Shown here piece after piece: positions 1 through 19,653 of a stretch of DNA of 64,000 nucleotides; positions within the stretch are counted from its first letter, which is position 1; the number at the start of each line of letters is the position of its first letter. The stretch is from Streptomyces sp. SS1-1 (GTDB taxonomy: Bacteria > Actinomycetota > Actinomycetes > Streptomycetales > Streptomycetaceae). The DNA lies in NCBI RefSeq assembly GCF_008973465.1, contig NZ_WBXN01000004.1, positions 6,984,501 through 7,048,500 on the forward strand, written 5' to 3'. Under the pieces are notes generated by a model that saw only the letters and a program-made list of their open reading frames with translations, was not told the origin of the DNA and made no database searches. The translations under genes were made by a program, and so were the position numbers.

Positions 1-1595
1 TCGCCCGGCGCTCCCGCGCGATCGCGGCCTGGCTCCAGGAGCGCGGCCTCGCGGGCAGCCGGGCCATGCTCCTGTACCCGCCCGGCCTCGAGTTCGTCTG
101 CGGCTACCTCGGCTGCCTCGCCGCCGGTGTCGTCGCCGTCCCCGGCGTCCCCCCGCGCGGCCGGTCCCAGAACCACCGCGCCCTGACCCGGATGCGGCGG
201 CTGATCGCCGACGCCGACGCCCAGGTGATCCTGGGCGGCCGCGAGGCGATCGAGGCGCTGACCGGCCTGACCGAGCACCTGCCCGAACTCGCCGGCCCGA
301 CCCGCGTGGCCACCGAGGACATCCCGGACGACGCGGCCGCCGCCTGGCGCGACCCCGGCCTGGACGCCGACTCGGTCGCCTTCCTCCAGTACACGTCGGG
401 CTCCACCTCCGCGCCCCGCGGCGTGATGGTCACCCACGGCAATCTGCTCGACAACGAGCGGATCATCACCGAGCGCATGGGCCACACCCCGGACGCCATC
501 GCCGAGCACGGACACGAGATGTTCGTCAGCTGGCTGCCCGTCTACCACGACATGGGGCTCATAGGCCCCGTCCTCAACACCGTCCACCTCGGCGTCACCG
601 CCACCCTGTTCTCCCCCCTGCACTTCCTGCAGCGGCCGCAGCGATGGCTCACCGCCGTCGGCCGCTACCGCCCGCACACCAGCGGCGGCCCCAACTTCGC
701 CTACGAACTCGCCCTGCGGCACGCCACACCCGAGCTCCTCGACGGCCTCGACCTGAGCGCGTGGAAGGTCGCCTTCAACGGCGCCGAACCCGTGCGGGCC
801 GCCACCCTGCGGCGCTTCGCCGACACCTTCGCCCCGGCCGGCTTCCGCCGGGAGGCCCTGTACCCCTGCTACGGCCTGGCCGAGGCCACCCTCATGGTCA
901 GCGGCAGCACCCCGGGCGCCGCGCCCACCCAGCTCCCGCCCGCCGACGGACGGCCCGACACCGGCGCCGTCGGCTGCGGCCGTCCCGGACCCGGACTCAC
1001 CGTCGCCGTCGCCGACCCCGAGCGCGGCGAGGAACTCCCCGACGGCGAGGTCGGCGAGATCTGGGTGTCCGGCGCGAGCGTCGCCAAGGGGTACTGGCGC
1101 AACGCCCTCGCCACCCGCGAGACCTTCCGGGCCCGCCTCGCCGGGCACGAGGGCCGCTTCCTGCGCACCGGCGACCTCGGATTCCTGCGGGACGGCGAGC
1201 TGTTCGTCACCGGACGCCTCAAGGACCTCATCGTCGTCGACGGCCGCAACCACTACCCGCAGGACCTCGAACTGACCGCGGAGACCGCCCACCCGGCCCT
1301 GCGCCCCGGCTGCACCGCCGCCTTCGGCGTGGACACCCCGGACACCCCGGCCGGCACCGAACAGGCCGTCCTCGTCGCCGAGATCGCCCCCGACATGGCG
1401 GGCGAGGCGGAGAAGATCACCGACGTGGTCCGCAGCGCCGTCGCGGAGGCCCACGGCATCGCGCTGCGCGAGGTGGTCCTCGTGCGGCCCGGCACCATCC
1501 CCAAGACGTCCAGCGGCAAGATCCAGCGCCACGCCTCCCGGGCGGCCCACCTGGCCGGCACCCTCGCCCGCATCGAGGAACCGGCCCTCGGCTGA
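1..1595 (+). CDS. Fatty acyl-AMP ligase (FAAL), 5' truncated by window edge
   Basis: Open frame runs in from the window edge (first full codon at base 3), so the N-terminus is missing. FAALs activate a fatty acid as acyl-adenylate and pass it to an acyl carrier protein instead of CoA. Visible motifs are the P-loop-like YTSGSTSAPRGVMVTH, the FAAL-type LPVYHDMGLIG and SGGPNFAYEL segments, YGLAEATL, the RTGDLGF/GRLKDLIVVDGRNHYPQDLE hinge region and the C-terminal catalytic lysine in KTSSGKIQR. The YPQDLE and GGPNFAYE signatures favour FAAL over acyl-CoA ligase. It precedes a PKS whose first domain is a carrier protein, the expected acceptor. It probably supplies the fatty starter unit of the assembly line. 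The family call is strong; chain-length preference cannot be read from sequence. Confidence 0.93.
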   Translation, partial: ARRSRAIAAWLQERGLAGSRAMLLYPPGLEFVCGYLGCLAAGVVAVPGVPPRGRSQNHRALTRMRRLIADADAQVILGGREAIEALTGLTEHLPELAGPTRVATEDIPDDAAAAWRDPGLDADSVAFLQYTSGSTSAPRGVMVTHGNLLDNERIITERMGHTPDAIAEHGHEMFVSWLPVYHDMGLIGPVLNTVHLGVTATLFSPLHFLQRPQRWLTAVGRYRPHTSGGPNFAYELALRHATPELLDGLDLSAWKVAFNGAEPVRAATLRRFADTFAPAGFRREALYPCYGLAEATLMVSGSTPGAAPTQLPPADGRPDTGAVGCGRPGPGLTVAVADPERGEELPDGEVGEIWVSGASVAKGYWRNALATRETFRARLAGHEGRFLRTGDLGFLRDGELFVTGRLKDLIVVDGRNHYPQDLELTAETAHPALRPGCTAAFGVDTPDTPAGTEQAVLVAEIAPDMAGEAEKITDVVRSAVAEAHGIALREVVLVRPGTIPKTSSGKIQRHASRAAHLAGTLARIEEPALG

Positions 1596-1608
1596 CGCCG
1601 CCCCGTCC

Positions 1609-1639
1609 CGTCGTACGCCGCCGCGCGCGCCGTACGACG
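1609..1639. repeat. 9-bp inverted repeat in FAAL-PKS gap
   Basis: CGTCGTACG at 1609-1617 is the exact reverse complement of CGTACGACG at 1631-1639, with a 13-nt GC-rich loop. It lies 14 bases after the FAAL stop and could fold as an RNA hairpin. Function is unproven; it could be an attenuator or an RNA-processing site. Confidence 0.6.
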
Positions 1640-1643
1640 CACC

Positions 1644-1685
1644 CCGCGGCGTACGCGGACCAGAGCACCCCCCCGTACGCCGCGG
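1644..1685. repeat. 12-bp inverted repeat upstream of PKS start
   Basis: CCGCGGCGTACG at 1644-1655 pairs perfectly with CGTACGCCGCGG at 1674-1685 around an 18-nt loop. With the hairpin just upstream it fills most of the 124-bp gap between FAAL and PKS, a large gap for an otherwise tight operon. The shared GTACG cores suggest either two RNA stems or protein-binding palindromes. No T-run follows, so a simple intrinsic terminator is not obvious. Confidence 0.65.
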
Positions 1686-1719
1686 CCTTTCTCCGCGACC
1701 CACGAGGACATCTCTCTCC

Positions 1720-11298
<9,579 letters not shown>

Positions 11299-14200
11299 TC
11301 ACCGGCGGCCTGGGCGGCCTCGGCCGGGTCGTCGCCGAACGGCTGGCCGCGCGGGGCGTCCGCCGGCTGGCCCTGCTGGCCCGCAGCGCCCCCGGGGCGG
11401 ACGCCCTCACCTGGATCGACGGGCTCCGCGCACACGGCGTCACCGTGCACGTGGCCCGCGCCGACGTCACCGACCGCGCCGCCCTCACGGCCGCGCTGGA
11501 CGGCGTGCGCGCGGCGCTCGGGCCGATCACCGGGGTCGTGCACACGGCCGGTGTCCTCGACGACGCCACCCTCGCCCACCTCGACACCGACCGCGTCACG
11601 GCCGTGCTCGCCCCGAAGGTCCTGGGCACCGCCCTGCTGACCGAACTCGTCCCGGAGGCAGCGGACTTCGTGCTGTTCGCGTCCGCCGCCGGTCTGCTCG
11701 GCTCCGCCGGGCAGAGCGCCTACTCCGCCGCGAACGCCTTCCTCGACGCGTGGGCCCACCACCTCGCCCTGCGCGGACGCCGGGCCCTCAGCCTCGACTG
11801 GGGAGCGTGGGCCGGCGTGGGCATGGTCGCGGGGTCCGACGCCCGCGCCGCGCAGACCGCCCGCTCCGGACTGGTCGCCCTGTCCGCCGGGAACGGCGGG
11901 GAACTGTTCGACCGGGTGCTGACCACCTCCCGACGGCAGCTCGCCCCGCTCGCCCTGGACTGGGAACTGCTCGCCCTCGACCCGGACGCCGTCCGCACCC
12001 GCCCGATCCTCGCCGGCCTGGTGACCCTGCCCGCCCCGGCCACCGGCACCGACGACCTCGTCGAGAAGGTGCTCGCGGCGGCCGACGACGCCGAACGGGC
12101 CGTCCGGCTCGAGGCGTACGTCCGCGCCCGGATCGCCGAGGTCTCCGGCGGCCCCGCCCAGGTCCCGGCGACGACCGCCCTGAAGGAACTCGGCCTGGAC
12201 TCGCTGATGCTGGTGCGGCTGCGCAACGCGTTCGCCCGCGACCTCGGCGTCGAACTCCCCGCCGCCACCGTCTTCTCCGCCTCCGACCTGCGCGGCCTCG
12301 CCGAGGCGCTGCGCACCGCGCTGCCCGGGCGCACGCACACGGCCCCCGACGAGCCGGACGCCACGGCCGAGGTCCCCGACGAGGAACGCCTCCCCGCGAC
12401 CCGCGACGTCGTACGGCTGCTGCGCAGCGCCCGGCCCGGCATGCCCGAGGCCGCCCACGCCGTCGGTCTCGCCGTACGCCTCACCACCCCCGTCACCCGG
12501 GCGACCCTGGCCGGCGTCCTCGACCGCCTCGTCGCCCGGCACGCGGCCCTGCGCACCGCCGTGACGGACGCGGACGGCGGCGGGCGCGTGCTGCGCGTAC
12601 GCCGGGAGCTCGCGGCGACACCGCTGCGCTGGACCGTCGTCCCCGACGGCACGGAACCGGACGCCGCCGCCCGGCTCCGCGCCCTCCTCGAACCGCCCTT
12701 CGACCTGGCCACGGCACCCCTGTGGCGCTTCGAGCTGCTGGACTGCGGCGAGCACGGCCAGATCCTCGTCTACGGCGCCCACCACGCCGTCAGCGACCTG
12801 CAGTCACTGCTGCTGGTGGCGGCCGAGATCGACGCCGAGCTGACCACGGGACCGCTCGGCGGCACCGTCACCAACCGCGAGGCCCACCAGCTCATCGAGG
12901 CACAGCGCGCCGACGGGCCCGGCGTCGTGGACGGGTGGCACGAGATGTTCCGGGGCAGCGCCCGCCTCGACCTCACCCTGAGCCGGCCCCGCCCGAAGAC
13001 CCGCACCTACCGGGCCGGGAGCGTCACCCTGCCGATCCCCGACGGGCTGGCCGAGCGGATAGCGGCCGCCGCGAGCACCCTCGCCGTCACCCCGGCCGCG
13101 TTCTGCCTCGGCGTCCTCACCGTCCTGCTGGCCCGCAGGCGCGAACGGGAGCGCTTCGTCCTCGCCGTGCCCGTCGACACCCGCGTCCACGCCGACGCCT
13201 ACGACGCGGTGGGCTTCTTCGGGGTGCCGGTGCCGTTCCCCGCCGAGGCGCGGGCGGGGGAGCGGGTCGAGGAGGTGCTGCGCCGCACCGACGGACGCCT
13301 GGAGAAGGTGCTGACGAAGGGCGCGATGTTCTCCGACGTGCTCCCGGTGCTGGCCGAGGAGGGCCTGTACCGGGCCGACGCGCCCCTGGTCGAGGTGTAC
13401 TTCAACTACGTCCGCTCCGGCGGCGGTCTGAAGGCCCTGGAGGTGCTGCCGGCCGGGACCGGCCACTCCGACCTCGACCTGATGGTCACCATGACACCGG
13501 ACGCCGGCCGGATCCGGCTCGACCACAACCTCGACATCCTGGACGCCGACGCCGCCACCGGACTCGGCGAGGAACTGCTCCGGCTCCTCGCGGACACGGT
13601 GGACGACCCGTCCGCCCCGGTGCGCGCCCCGGCACCGGCCGCCCGGCCCGGCCACCGGCTCGCCCTCGCCGCCACGTTCGCCCTGGGCAACCTGCCGCGG
13701 ATGTGCGAGGCGGCCCTCGGCGCTGCCGCGCCCGGCACCCCGGTCACCGTCGCCGAAGCCCCGTACCACCAGGTGCCGGCCGCCCTGCGCGACCCGTCGG
13801 GTGTCTTCGCCGCCCCGGACACGACCGCGGGCGCCGTCCTGCTGCGGGCCGCCGACCTCGAGCGCTTCGGCCCCGTCGACGACGAAGGACTGGCCGAACT
13901 GCGCGCGGCCTACACGGGCGCCGTTCGCGCCGCCGCCGAACGCCGCCGCGCCCCGCTCGTCGTCGGCGTCCTGCCCTCCGCCCACGCCGGGGAACGCCTC
14001 GCCGGATGGGAGCGGGAGGTCGCCGCCGACCTGGCCGAGGTGCCCGGTGTGGCCGTCCTCGGGCCGGACGCGTGGACCCGGGACCACGGCGTGGACCAGC
14101 CGTTCGACGAACGCACCGAGCGGCTGGCCCATCTGCCGTTCACCGCGCCGTTCCAGGCCGCGGTGGCGCTGCGCCTGGCCGAGGCCCTGCGCGCCGCGCA

Positions 14201-15285
14201 CCGACCGGCACCCAAGGTGATCGCCGTCGACGGAGACGAGACCCTGTGGGGTGGCGTGGCCGGCGAGGCGGGCCCCGAGGGCGTCGAACTGGGCGGCGAT
14301 CGGACCCTGTTGGCCCGTCGGCTTCTCCAGTGGCGGGCGGCCGGCACGCTGCTCGTGCTGGTCAGCAACAACGACGAGGACACCGTACGGGCTGTGCTGG
14401 ACCGCCCGGACAGCCTGCTGAAGGCGGAGCACTTCAGTGTGATCTCCGCCGCGTGGGAACCGAAGCCGGACCGGCTGGCCGAAGCGGCCCGCACCCTCGG
14501 TCTGGGCCTGGACAGCTTCCTGTTCCTCGACGACAACCCGGCGGAGATCGCCCGGATGCGGGCTACCGCACCCCAGGTGCTCTCGGTGACCTGCCCGGGC
14601 ACCGGTGAACTACCCGCGTTCCTGGACCGGTTGTGGCCGGTGGTCCCGGTCGCGGCCACGGCCGAGGACGCGCTGCGCGCCCGGTTCTACGCACAGGAAC
14701 GGCGACGGGACGCCGTACGCGAGGAGACCGGGTTCGAGGAGTTCCTCGAGCAGTTGCGGCTGGAGGTCGATGTCCGGGCCCTGACCGACGCGGACGTCGG
14801 TCGCGCCGAGCAACTCGTGCGCCGCACCAACCAGTTCACCCTGCGCGCCCGCTCCGCCGACGGCGGAGACGTCCGCCGCTGGCGCGAGCACGGCGAGGTG
14901 TGGACGGCGTCCGCCCGCGACCGTTTCGGCGACTACGGCCAGATCGGCCTCCTCGCTCTACGCGCCGAGGGCGACCGGCTCGACGTCACCGGCTGGCTGC
15001 TCAGCTGCCGCGCCCTCGGGCGGGGCGTCGAGGAACGCCTCCTGACCTGGCTGGCCGGACGCGCCGAGGAGTCGGGATGCGCCGAGGTCCGGCTGACCGC
15101 CGAACGCACCCCCCGCAACACACCGGCGCGCCGGCTGCTCGCGGCGCTGGGCGGAGGCGACCTGGACGACGACCGGTTGGAGGCCGTCGTCACCCCGGAC
15201 GGTCTCCGGGCGTTCCGCTCCTGGCGGCGGACGTGACGGCGGCGGCTCCCATCGACATACGTGCAAAGCGACTTGAAGGGCTTCC

Positions 15286-17658
15286 ATGCGTGAGGTGAAC
15301 GAGAACAGGCCGGCGCCCGCCGACCAACGGGCGACCGCCGAGGCGATCGAGCGGGGCGGCATCGGTCTCTCGGTGACCGACCTGCTGGCCGGGCTCACGC
15401 CCGACGCCGGCCCACCCCAGGGGGTGACGGCCGCCGCCCCTGAGCCGGCCGTCGCCCCCCGCGACGAGCCCGCCCCCACCCCCCGAGACGAGCCGGCCCT
15501 CGTCTCCGCCGTGGCCGCCCTCGCGGGTCGGTACGTCCCCGCCGGGCATCTGGCGCCCGACGCGGACTTCTTCGACGCGGGCGGCACCTCCGTGCACGCG
15601 GTCGAACTGGTCGCCGCGCTGGAGGCGGACCTCGGCCTGACGATCGACCTCGACGAGGTCTTCGCGGACGCGCGGCCCGCGAGCCTGGTCCGGCGTGCCA
15701 TCGGGGCGGACGGGGTCATGGCCGCCGTGGAACAGCCCGCCGCACAGGCGCCCACCGAGGCCCGGACTCCCGCACCCGTCCTCCCCGCACCGTCCCCCGC
15801 CGCCCCCGCCGCTCCCTCCGATGCCGTGGCCCGCCCCGAGGACCTCGCGCAGATCCTCGCCGACCTCTCCCTCGCCGACCGTCTGCCGTTCGTCGGATCG
15901 CCCGAACCGGCCCCGCCCCGCCGGGTCCTGCTGACCGGCGCCACCGGCTTCCTCGGCAGCCATATCCTCCTGGACCTGCTGCGGCACAGCGACGCCCATG
16001 TGTACTGCCTGGTCCGCGCAGCCGACGAGGAGGCGGCCGTGGCCCGGCTCGGCGAGGCGCTCAAGAAGTACGCGCTGCCCTGGTCGTCGGAGGTCCGCCG
16101 GCGGGTCACCGTCCTCCCCGGCGACATCCGCGAACCCCGCCTCGGCCTGTCCGGCGAGCTCTGGGACCGCCTCGCCGGGCAACTGGACAGTGTCGTCTCG
16201 GTCGCCGCCGCCGTCGACTTTCTGCGCGGCTACCCGTCGCTGCGCGCGAGCAACGTGCTGGGCGCGCTCACCCTGGCCGAACTCGCCGCGACGGGCCGCC
16301 CCAAGCCGCTGCACCACATCTCGTCCGTCGCCGTGTTCAACGAGGTCGGCATCCCCTCCATGGGCGAGGACGACCCGCTCGCGCACATCGACCGCCTCGT
16401 CGCCGGCTACGACCAGTCCAAGTGGGCCGCCGAGGTCGCCCTGCGCCGCGCCCGCGACCACGGTCTGGTCGTCACGGCACTGCGGCCCGGCGGGATCGGC
16501 GGGCACACGAGGACCGGCGCCTACAACGCCCAGGACCTCAGCAGCGGCCTGCTGTCGGCGTTCGCCCGGTACCGCACGGTCCCCGCCTTCCGGCACCTCA
16601 ACGCCGCCCCGGTCGACTGGGTGAGCCGGGTCGCGGTCGCCGTGATCTGCGAACCGGACGCCTGGGGCTTCGACTACCACCTCACCGGCGTCCCCAACAC
16701 GCTCGACGACGTCGTACGGGACATGGCCTTCGGCGGGATGCACGTGCGCGTGCACGACTGGGAGGAGTGGCGCGCCGACACACTCGCCCGCCTGGAGGCC
16801 GAGCCCGTCCCCGAACTGGGCTTCCTGACCAGGGTGTTGCGCAGCCCGACCGCGCTGAAGCTGTGCGAGGCGACGCTGACGGGCCCGGCGGCCAGGGCCG
16901 ACCGCACCGACGCGCTCGTCGAGGCGCTCGGTCTGCCGCCCGCCGCCCGTTACGACGCCCGGGCGCAGCTGAAGACGTTCGAACGCCTCGCCGGTGACGG
17001 CCTGGCCCGGCTGCCGCACAAGGACGACCAGCCCTACCTGTGGTTCTCCGAGACCACGGAGGGCGGCGTCGGCCCGGTGGGGTCCGCGCCCGACGGGCCC
17101 TGCTCGATGGCCCTGACCCTGTCCGTGGCGAGCATGCACCAACTGGTGACCGAGCGGCGCGTCGACGTCCGCGGCGAGGTCACCTGCCCGGCCGTGCACC
17201 CGGCACCGCTCACCGTGGCCCGCGGCGACGTCTGGGTGCGCCCCGAGGAGGGCATCCCGCACCACCACGGCCTGCGCCACCCGCTGCTGCGCTACCGCCT
17301 GGCGCTGACCGACGCCGACGGGGGCCGCTGGTGGCTGGAGGGCCACAAGTACGCCCGCGCGCGCCGGGACCTGTGGCGGCAGACCCGGACCCTCACGGTG
17401 GAACTGGGCCGCGAGGGCGCACCGGCGACCCTGGCGGGCGAGGTCGTCGTCCCCGCCGGCACCTACGTCCGCGACCAGATCGACGGCATCCGGATGGACC
17501 CGCGCCTGACCGGCCGGGAGAAACGCGCCGCCAAGCTGACCTGGCTCGCCTGGTTCGGGCTGGAGATGGGCCGGGGCCTGGCCGGGCCCTTCGCCCGGGC
17601 CGCCGCGGACCTGCTCGACCTGCGCCGCACCCCGAACCTCACGGAGAACCACCGATGA
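15286..17658 (+). CDS. Carrier protein-thioester reductase with C-terminal lipid-binding-like domain
   Basis: 790 residues. A roughly 65-residue leader is followed by a carrier protein at 68-135 (phosphopantetheine Ser102 in DAGGTSVH). An Ala/Pro linker leads to a thioester reductase domain at 205-580, with GATGFLG for NADPH near 218 and the active-site YDQSK near 375. Such domains release a carrier-bound chain by reduction to aldehyde or alcohol. Residues about 585-790 form an extra domain. From memory, its beta-rich pattern (TLSVASMHQLV, GHKYARARRDLW) resembles the linker domain found between GMC oxidoreductase and alpha/beta hydrolase domains in large actinobacterial sterol/lipid oxidases. 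The carrier is the likely glyceryl acceptor for the FkbH domain upstream. GAAGGG precedes the ATG; the stop overlaps the next gene by 4 bp. Confidence 0.88.
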   Translation: MREVNENRPAPADQRATAEAIERGGIGLSVTDLLAGLTPDAGPPQGVTAAAPEPAVAPRDEPAPTPRDEPALVSAVAALAGRYVPAGHLAPDADFFDAGGTSVHAVELVAALEADLGLTIDLDEVFADARPASLVRRAIGADGVMAAVEQPAAQAPTEARTPAPVLPAPSPAAPAAPSDAVARPEDLAQILADLSLADRLPFVGSPEPAPPRRVLLTGATGFLGSHILLDLLRHSDAHVYCLVRAADEEAAVARLGEALKKYALPWSSEVRRRVTVLPGDIREPRLGLSGELWDRLAGQLDSVVSVAAAVDFLRGYPSLRASNVLGALTLAELAATGRPKPLHHISSVAVFNEVGIPSMGEDDPLAHIDRLVAGYDQSKWAAEVALRRARDHGLVVTALRPGGIGGHTRTGAYNAQDLSSGLLSAFARYRTVPAFRHLNAAPVDWVSRVAVAVICEPDAWGFDYHLTGVPNTLDDVVRDMAFGGMHVRVHDWEEWRADTLARLEAEPVPELGFLTRVLRSPTALKLCEATLTGPAARADRTDALVEALGLPPAARYDARAQLKTFERLAGDGLARLPHKDDQPYLWFSETTEGGVGPVGSAPDGPCSMALTLSVASMHQLVTERRVDVRGEVTCPAVHPAPLTVARGDVWVRPEEGIPHHHGLRHPLLRYRLALTDADGGRWWLEGHKYARARRDLWRQTRTLTVELGREGAPATLAGEVVVPAGTYVRDQIDGIRMDPRLTGREKRAAKLTWLAWFGLEMGRGLAGPFARAAADLLDLRRTPNLTENHR

Positions 17659-18794
17659 TCTTCCGGACCCCAGCCCCCCGTACGACCCGGCCGGCCCTGC
17701 GCAGGGTCCGGAGCACCGTGACCCCCCGGCCCCTGCGGCACCGCCTCGACCCGGCCACCGTCGAGGAGATCCCGCTGCGGGCGGGCGACGGGGTGCGCCT
17801 CGGCCTGACCCGCGTGGACCCGGGCGAGCAGGGCCGGCCCGCCGTGCTGCTGCTGCACGGGCACACCGCCTCCGCCGACATGTTCCTGCTGCCGGAGACC
17901 CGCAACCTGGTCGACGTCCTCCTGGACGACGGCTACGAGCCGTGGCTGCTGGACTGGCGGGGCAGCTGCCGGCTGCCGTACAACGAGACCGGCGGGCGCT
18001 ACACGTACGACGACGTGGCGCTGCACGACATCCCGGCCGCCGTCTCCCGCGTCCGGGCGCGCATCGGCGACCGGCCGCTCTTCGTGGTCGCCCACTGCAT
18101 CGGCTCCCTCACCCTGTCCCTGAGCATGACGGCGGGCCTGGTGCCGGGGCTGGCCGGCGTGGTGTCCCAGGGCGTCTTCCTCACGCCGAAGCTCGCGGGC
18201 CGCACCTCGCTGCGCATGACCCTGGCGGGCGAGCTGCTGAGGTCCAGCGTCGACCACATCCCCGTCGACTTCCGCAGGGTCGGCCTGTGGTCGAAGTACA
18301 CCCCGCTGTTCGCGCTGGCCTCGCGCGGCGCGGACTGCCCCGACCCGACCTGCCAGATCCTGCACCACTCGGCGTGGGGGACCGGTGCCTCCCTGTTCGT
18401 CCACGAGCACCTGTCCGCCGCCACGCACGACCGGCTGGCCGAACTCCTGGGTCCCGCCCCGCTGTGGATCCTGCCGCATCTGCGCCGGATCGAACTGGCC
18501 CGTACGGTCGTCCGCTGGCACGACACCGACCACCGCTACCGCGCCCTGCCGGAGAACGCCCTGGACGCCGCCGGCCGTATCGACACCCCGGTGCTGCTCC
18601 TGTCGGGCAGCGAGAACGGCCTGTGGCTCGACTCGCAGAAGCTGTGCCACGAGGTCCTGGCCAGTCGGCAGCCCCAACTCGACGTCCGCTACACGGAGAT
18701 CCCGGGCTACGGGCACCTGGACACGTTCCTCGGCCGGGGTGCGGCCCTCGACGTGTTCGGGCACATCCTCGACTTCCTCGGTGAACGCCGGTGA
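17655..18794 (+). CDS. Alpha/beta hydrolase with apparent Cys nucleophile
   Basis: 379 residues. The ATG at 17655 sits in an ATGA overlap with the reductase stop, so the two are translationally coupled; longer upstream frames only shadow the reductase gene. The fold is shown by the oxyanion strand LLLHGHT, the elbow AHCIG (nucleophile position Cys148 instead of Ser) and a late catalytic-His region GYGHLDTF. The sequence resembles the hydrolase half that follows the lipid-binding-like domain in fused GMC-type lipid oxidases, so the reductase tail and this protein may be a split version of that unit. It may edit, transfer or release the lipid-polyketide product. Substrate unknown; a cysteine nucleophile also fits an acyltransferase or lactonase role. 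Confidence 0.8.
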   Translation: MIFRTPAPRTTRPALRRVRSTVTPRPLRHRLDPATVEEIPLRAGDGVRLGLTRVDPGEQGRPAVLLLHGHTASADMFLLPETRNLVDVLLDDGYEPWLLDWRGSCRLPYNETGGRYTYDDVALHDIPAAVSRVRARIGDRPLFVVAHCIGSLTLSLSMTAGLVPGLAGVVSQGVFLTPKLAGRTSLRMTLAGELLRSSVDHIPVDFRRVGLWSKYTPLFALASRGADCPDPTCQILHHSAWGTGASLFVHEHLSAATHDRLAELLGPAPLWILPHLRRIELARTVVRWHDTDHRYRALPENALDAAGRIDTPVLLLSGSENGLWLDSQKLCHEVLASRQPQLDVRYTEIPGYGHLDTFLGRGAALDVFGHILDFLGERR

Positions 18795-18819
18795 CGGCGG
18801 GCCGCACGGCCGGATACCG

Positions 18820-18831
18820 TACCGGTCAGTA
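18820..18831. promoter_or_regulatory. Candidate TetR-type operator TACCGGTCAGTA
   Basis: An imperfect 12-bp palindrome of form TACnGnnCnGTA lies 26 bp before the start of the following hydrolase gene, inside the only sizeable gap after the biosynthetic operon. Operators of this shape are common for actinobacterial TetR repressors of lipid metabolism. The cognate regulator is not evident nearby. Confidence 0.4.
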
Positions 18832-18857
18832 ACCGGCTCGCTCCCAGGAGGCCCTCC

Positions 18858-19637
18858 ATGCCGCAGCTCGAAGTCGACGGTGCCACCCTGACGTACGACG
18901 ACGAGGGCCCCCGCGACGGCGAGGGCGCGCCCCTGGTGTTCGTGCACGGCTGGACGGCGAACCGGCACCGCTGGGACCACCAGACGGCCCACTTCTCCCA
19001 GGCGCGCCGGGTCGTCCGGCTCGACCTGCGCGGGCACGGCGAGAGCACCGGGGCGGGCGTGCGCCGCGTCGACGACCTCGCCGCCGACGTCCTCGCGCTC
19101 CTGGACCACCTGAAGATCGAGCGGTTCGTGATCGTCGGCCACTCGATGGGCGGCATGATCGCCCAGACCATCGCGCTGTCCCACCCGGAGCGGGTCGAGC
19201 GCATGGTGCTGGTCAACTCCATCGGCAAGATGGCCTACAGCCGTGGCCGGGCCCTGCTGATGGCGGCCTCGACGCTCGTGCCGTTCAAGCTGTTCGTCGC
19301 GGCCAACATCCAGCGCGCCTTCGCGCCCGGCCACCCCCGCGAGGAGGTCCGGGCCCACATCCGCGCCTCCGCCGGCACCCCGCGCGAGGTCGTCATGACG
19401 CTGTACGGCGCCATGCGCGCCTTCGACGTCTCCGACCGGCTCGGCGCGATCCAGGCGCCGACCCTGATCGTGCACGGCTACCACGACGTCCAGCTGCCGA
19501 TCGGCCCGATGCTGCGCCTGGCCACGGCCTACCCGGACGCGGAGGTCCGGGTGCTGGACGCCGGGCACGAGCTGCCCGTGGAGAAGCCGGCCGAACTGAC
19601 CGCCGTCCTCGACCGGTTCCTCACCCGAGGCGACTGA
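18858..19637 (+). CDS. Alpha/beta hydrolase, canonical Ser type
   Basis: 259 residues. It shows the full alpha/beta hydrolase pattern: VFVHGWTANRHRW oxyanion region, DLRGHGES strand, nucleophile elbow GHSMGG (Ser around residue 96), acid region near PTLIVHGYHD and catalytic His in DAGHELP. No signal peptide is visible, so it is cytoplasmic. AGGAGG lies just before the ATG. A 63-bp gap with a palindromic operator separates it from the biosynthetic operon, so it may have its own promoter. It could still serve that pathway, for example as an esterase or editing hydrolase, but the family is too broad to name a substrate. Confidence 0.85.
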   Translation: MPQLEVDGATLTYDDEGPRDGEGAPLVFVHGWTANRHRWDHQTAHFSQARRVVRLDLRGHGESTGAGVRRVDDLAADVLALLDHLKIERFVIVGHSMGGMIAQTIALSHPERVERMVLVNSIGKMAYSRGRALLMAASTLVPFKLFVAANIQRAFAPGHPREEVRAHIRASAGTPREVVMTLYGAMRAFDVSDRLGAIQAPTLIVHGYHDVQLPIGPMLRLATAYPDAEVRVLDAGHELPVEKPAELTAVLDRFLTRGD

Positions 19638-19653
19638 ACGGACGGCGCCCGGC

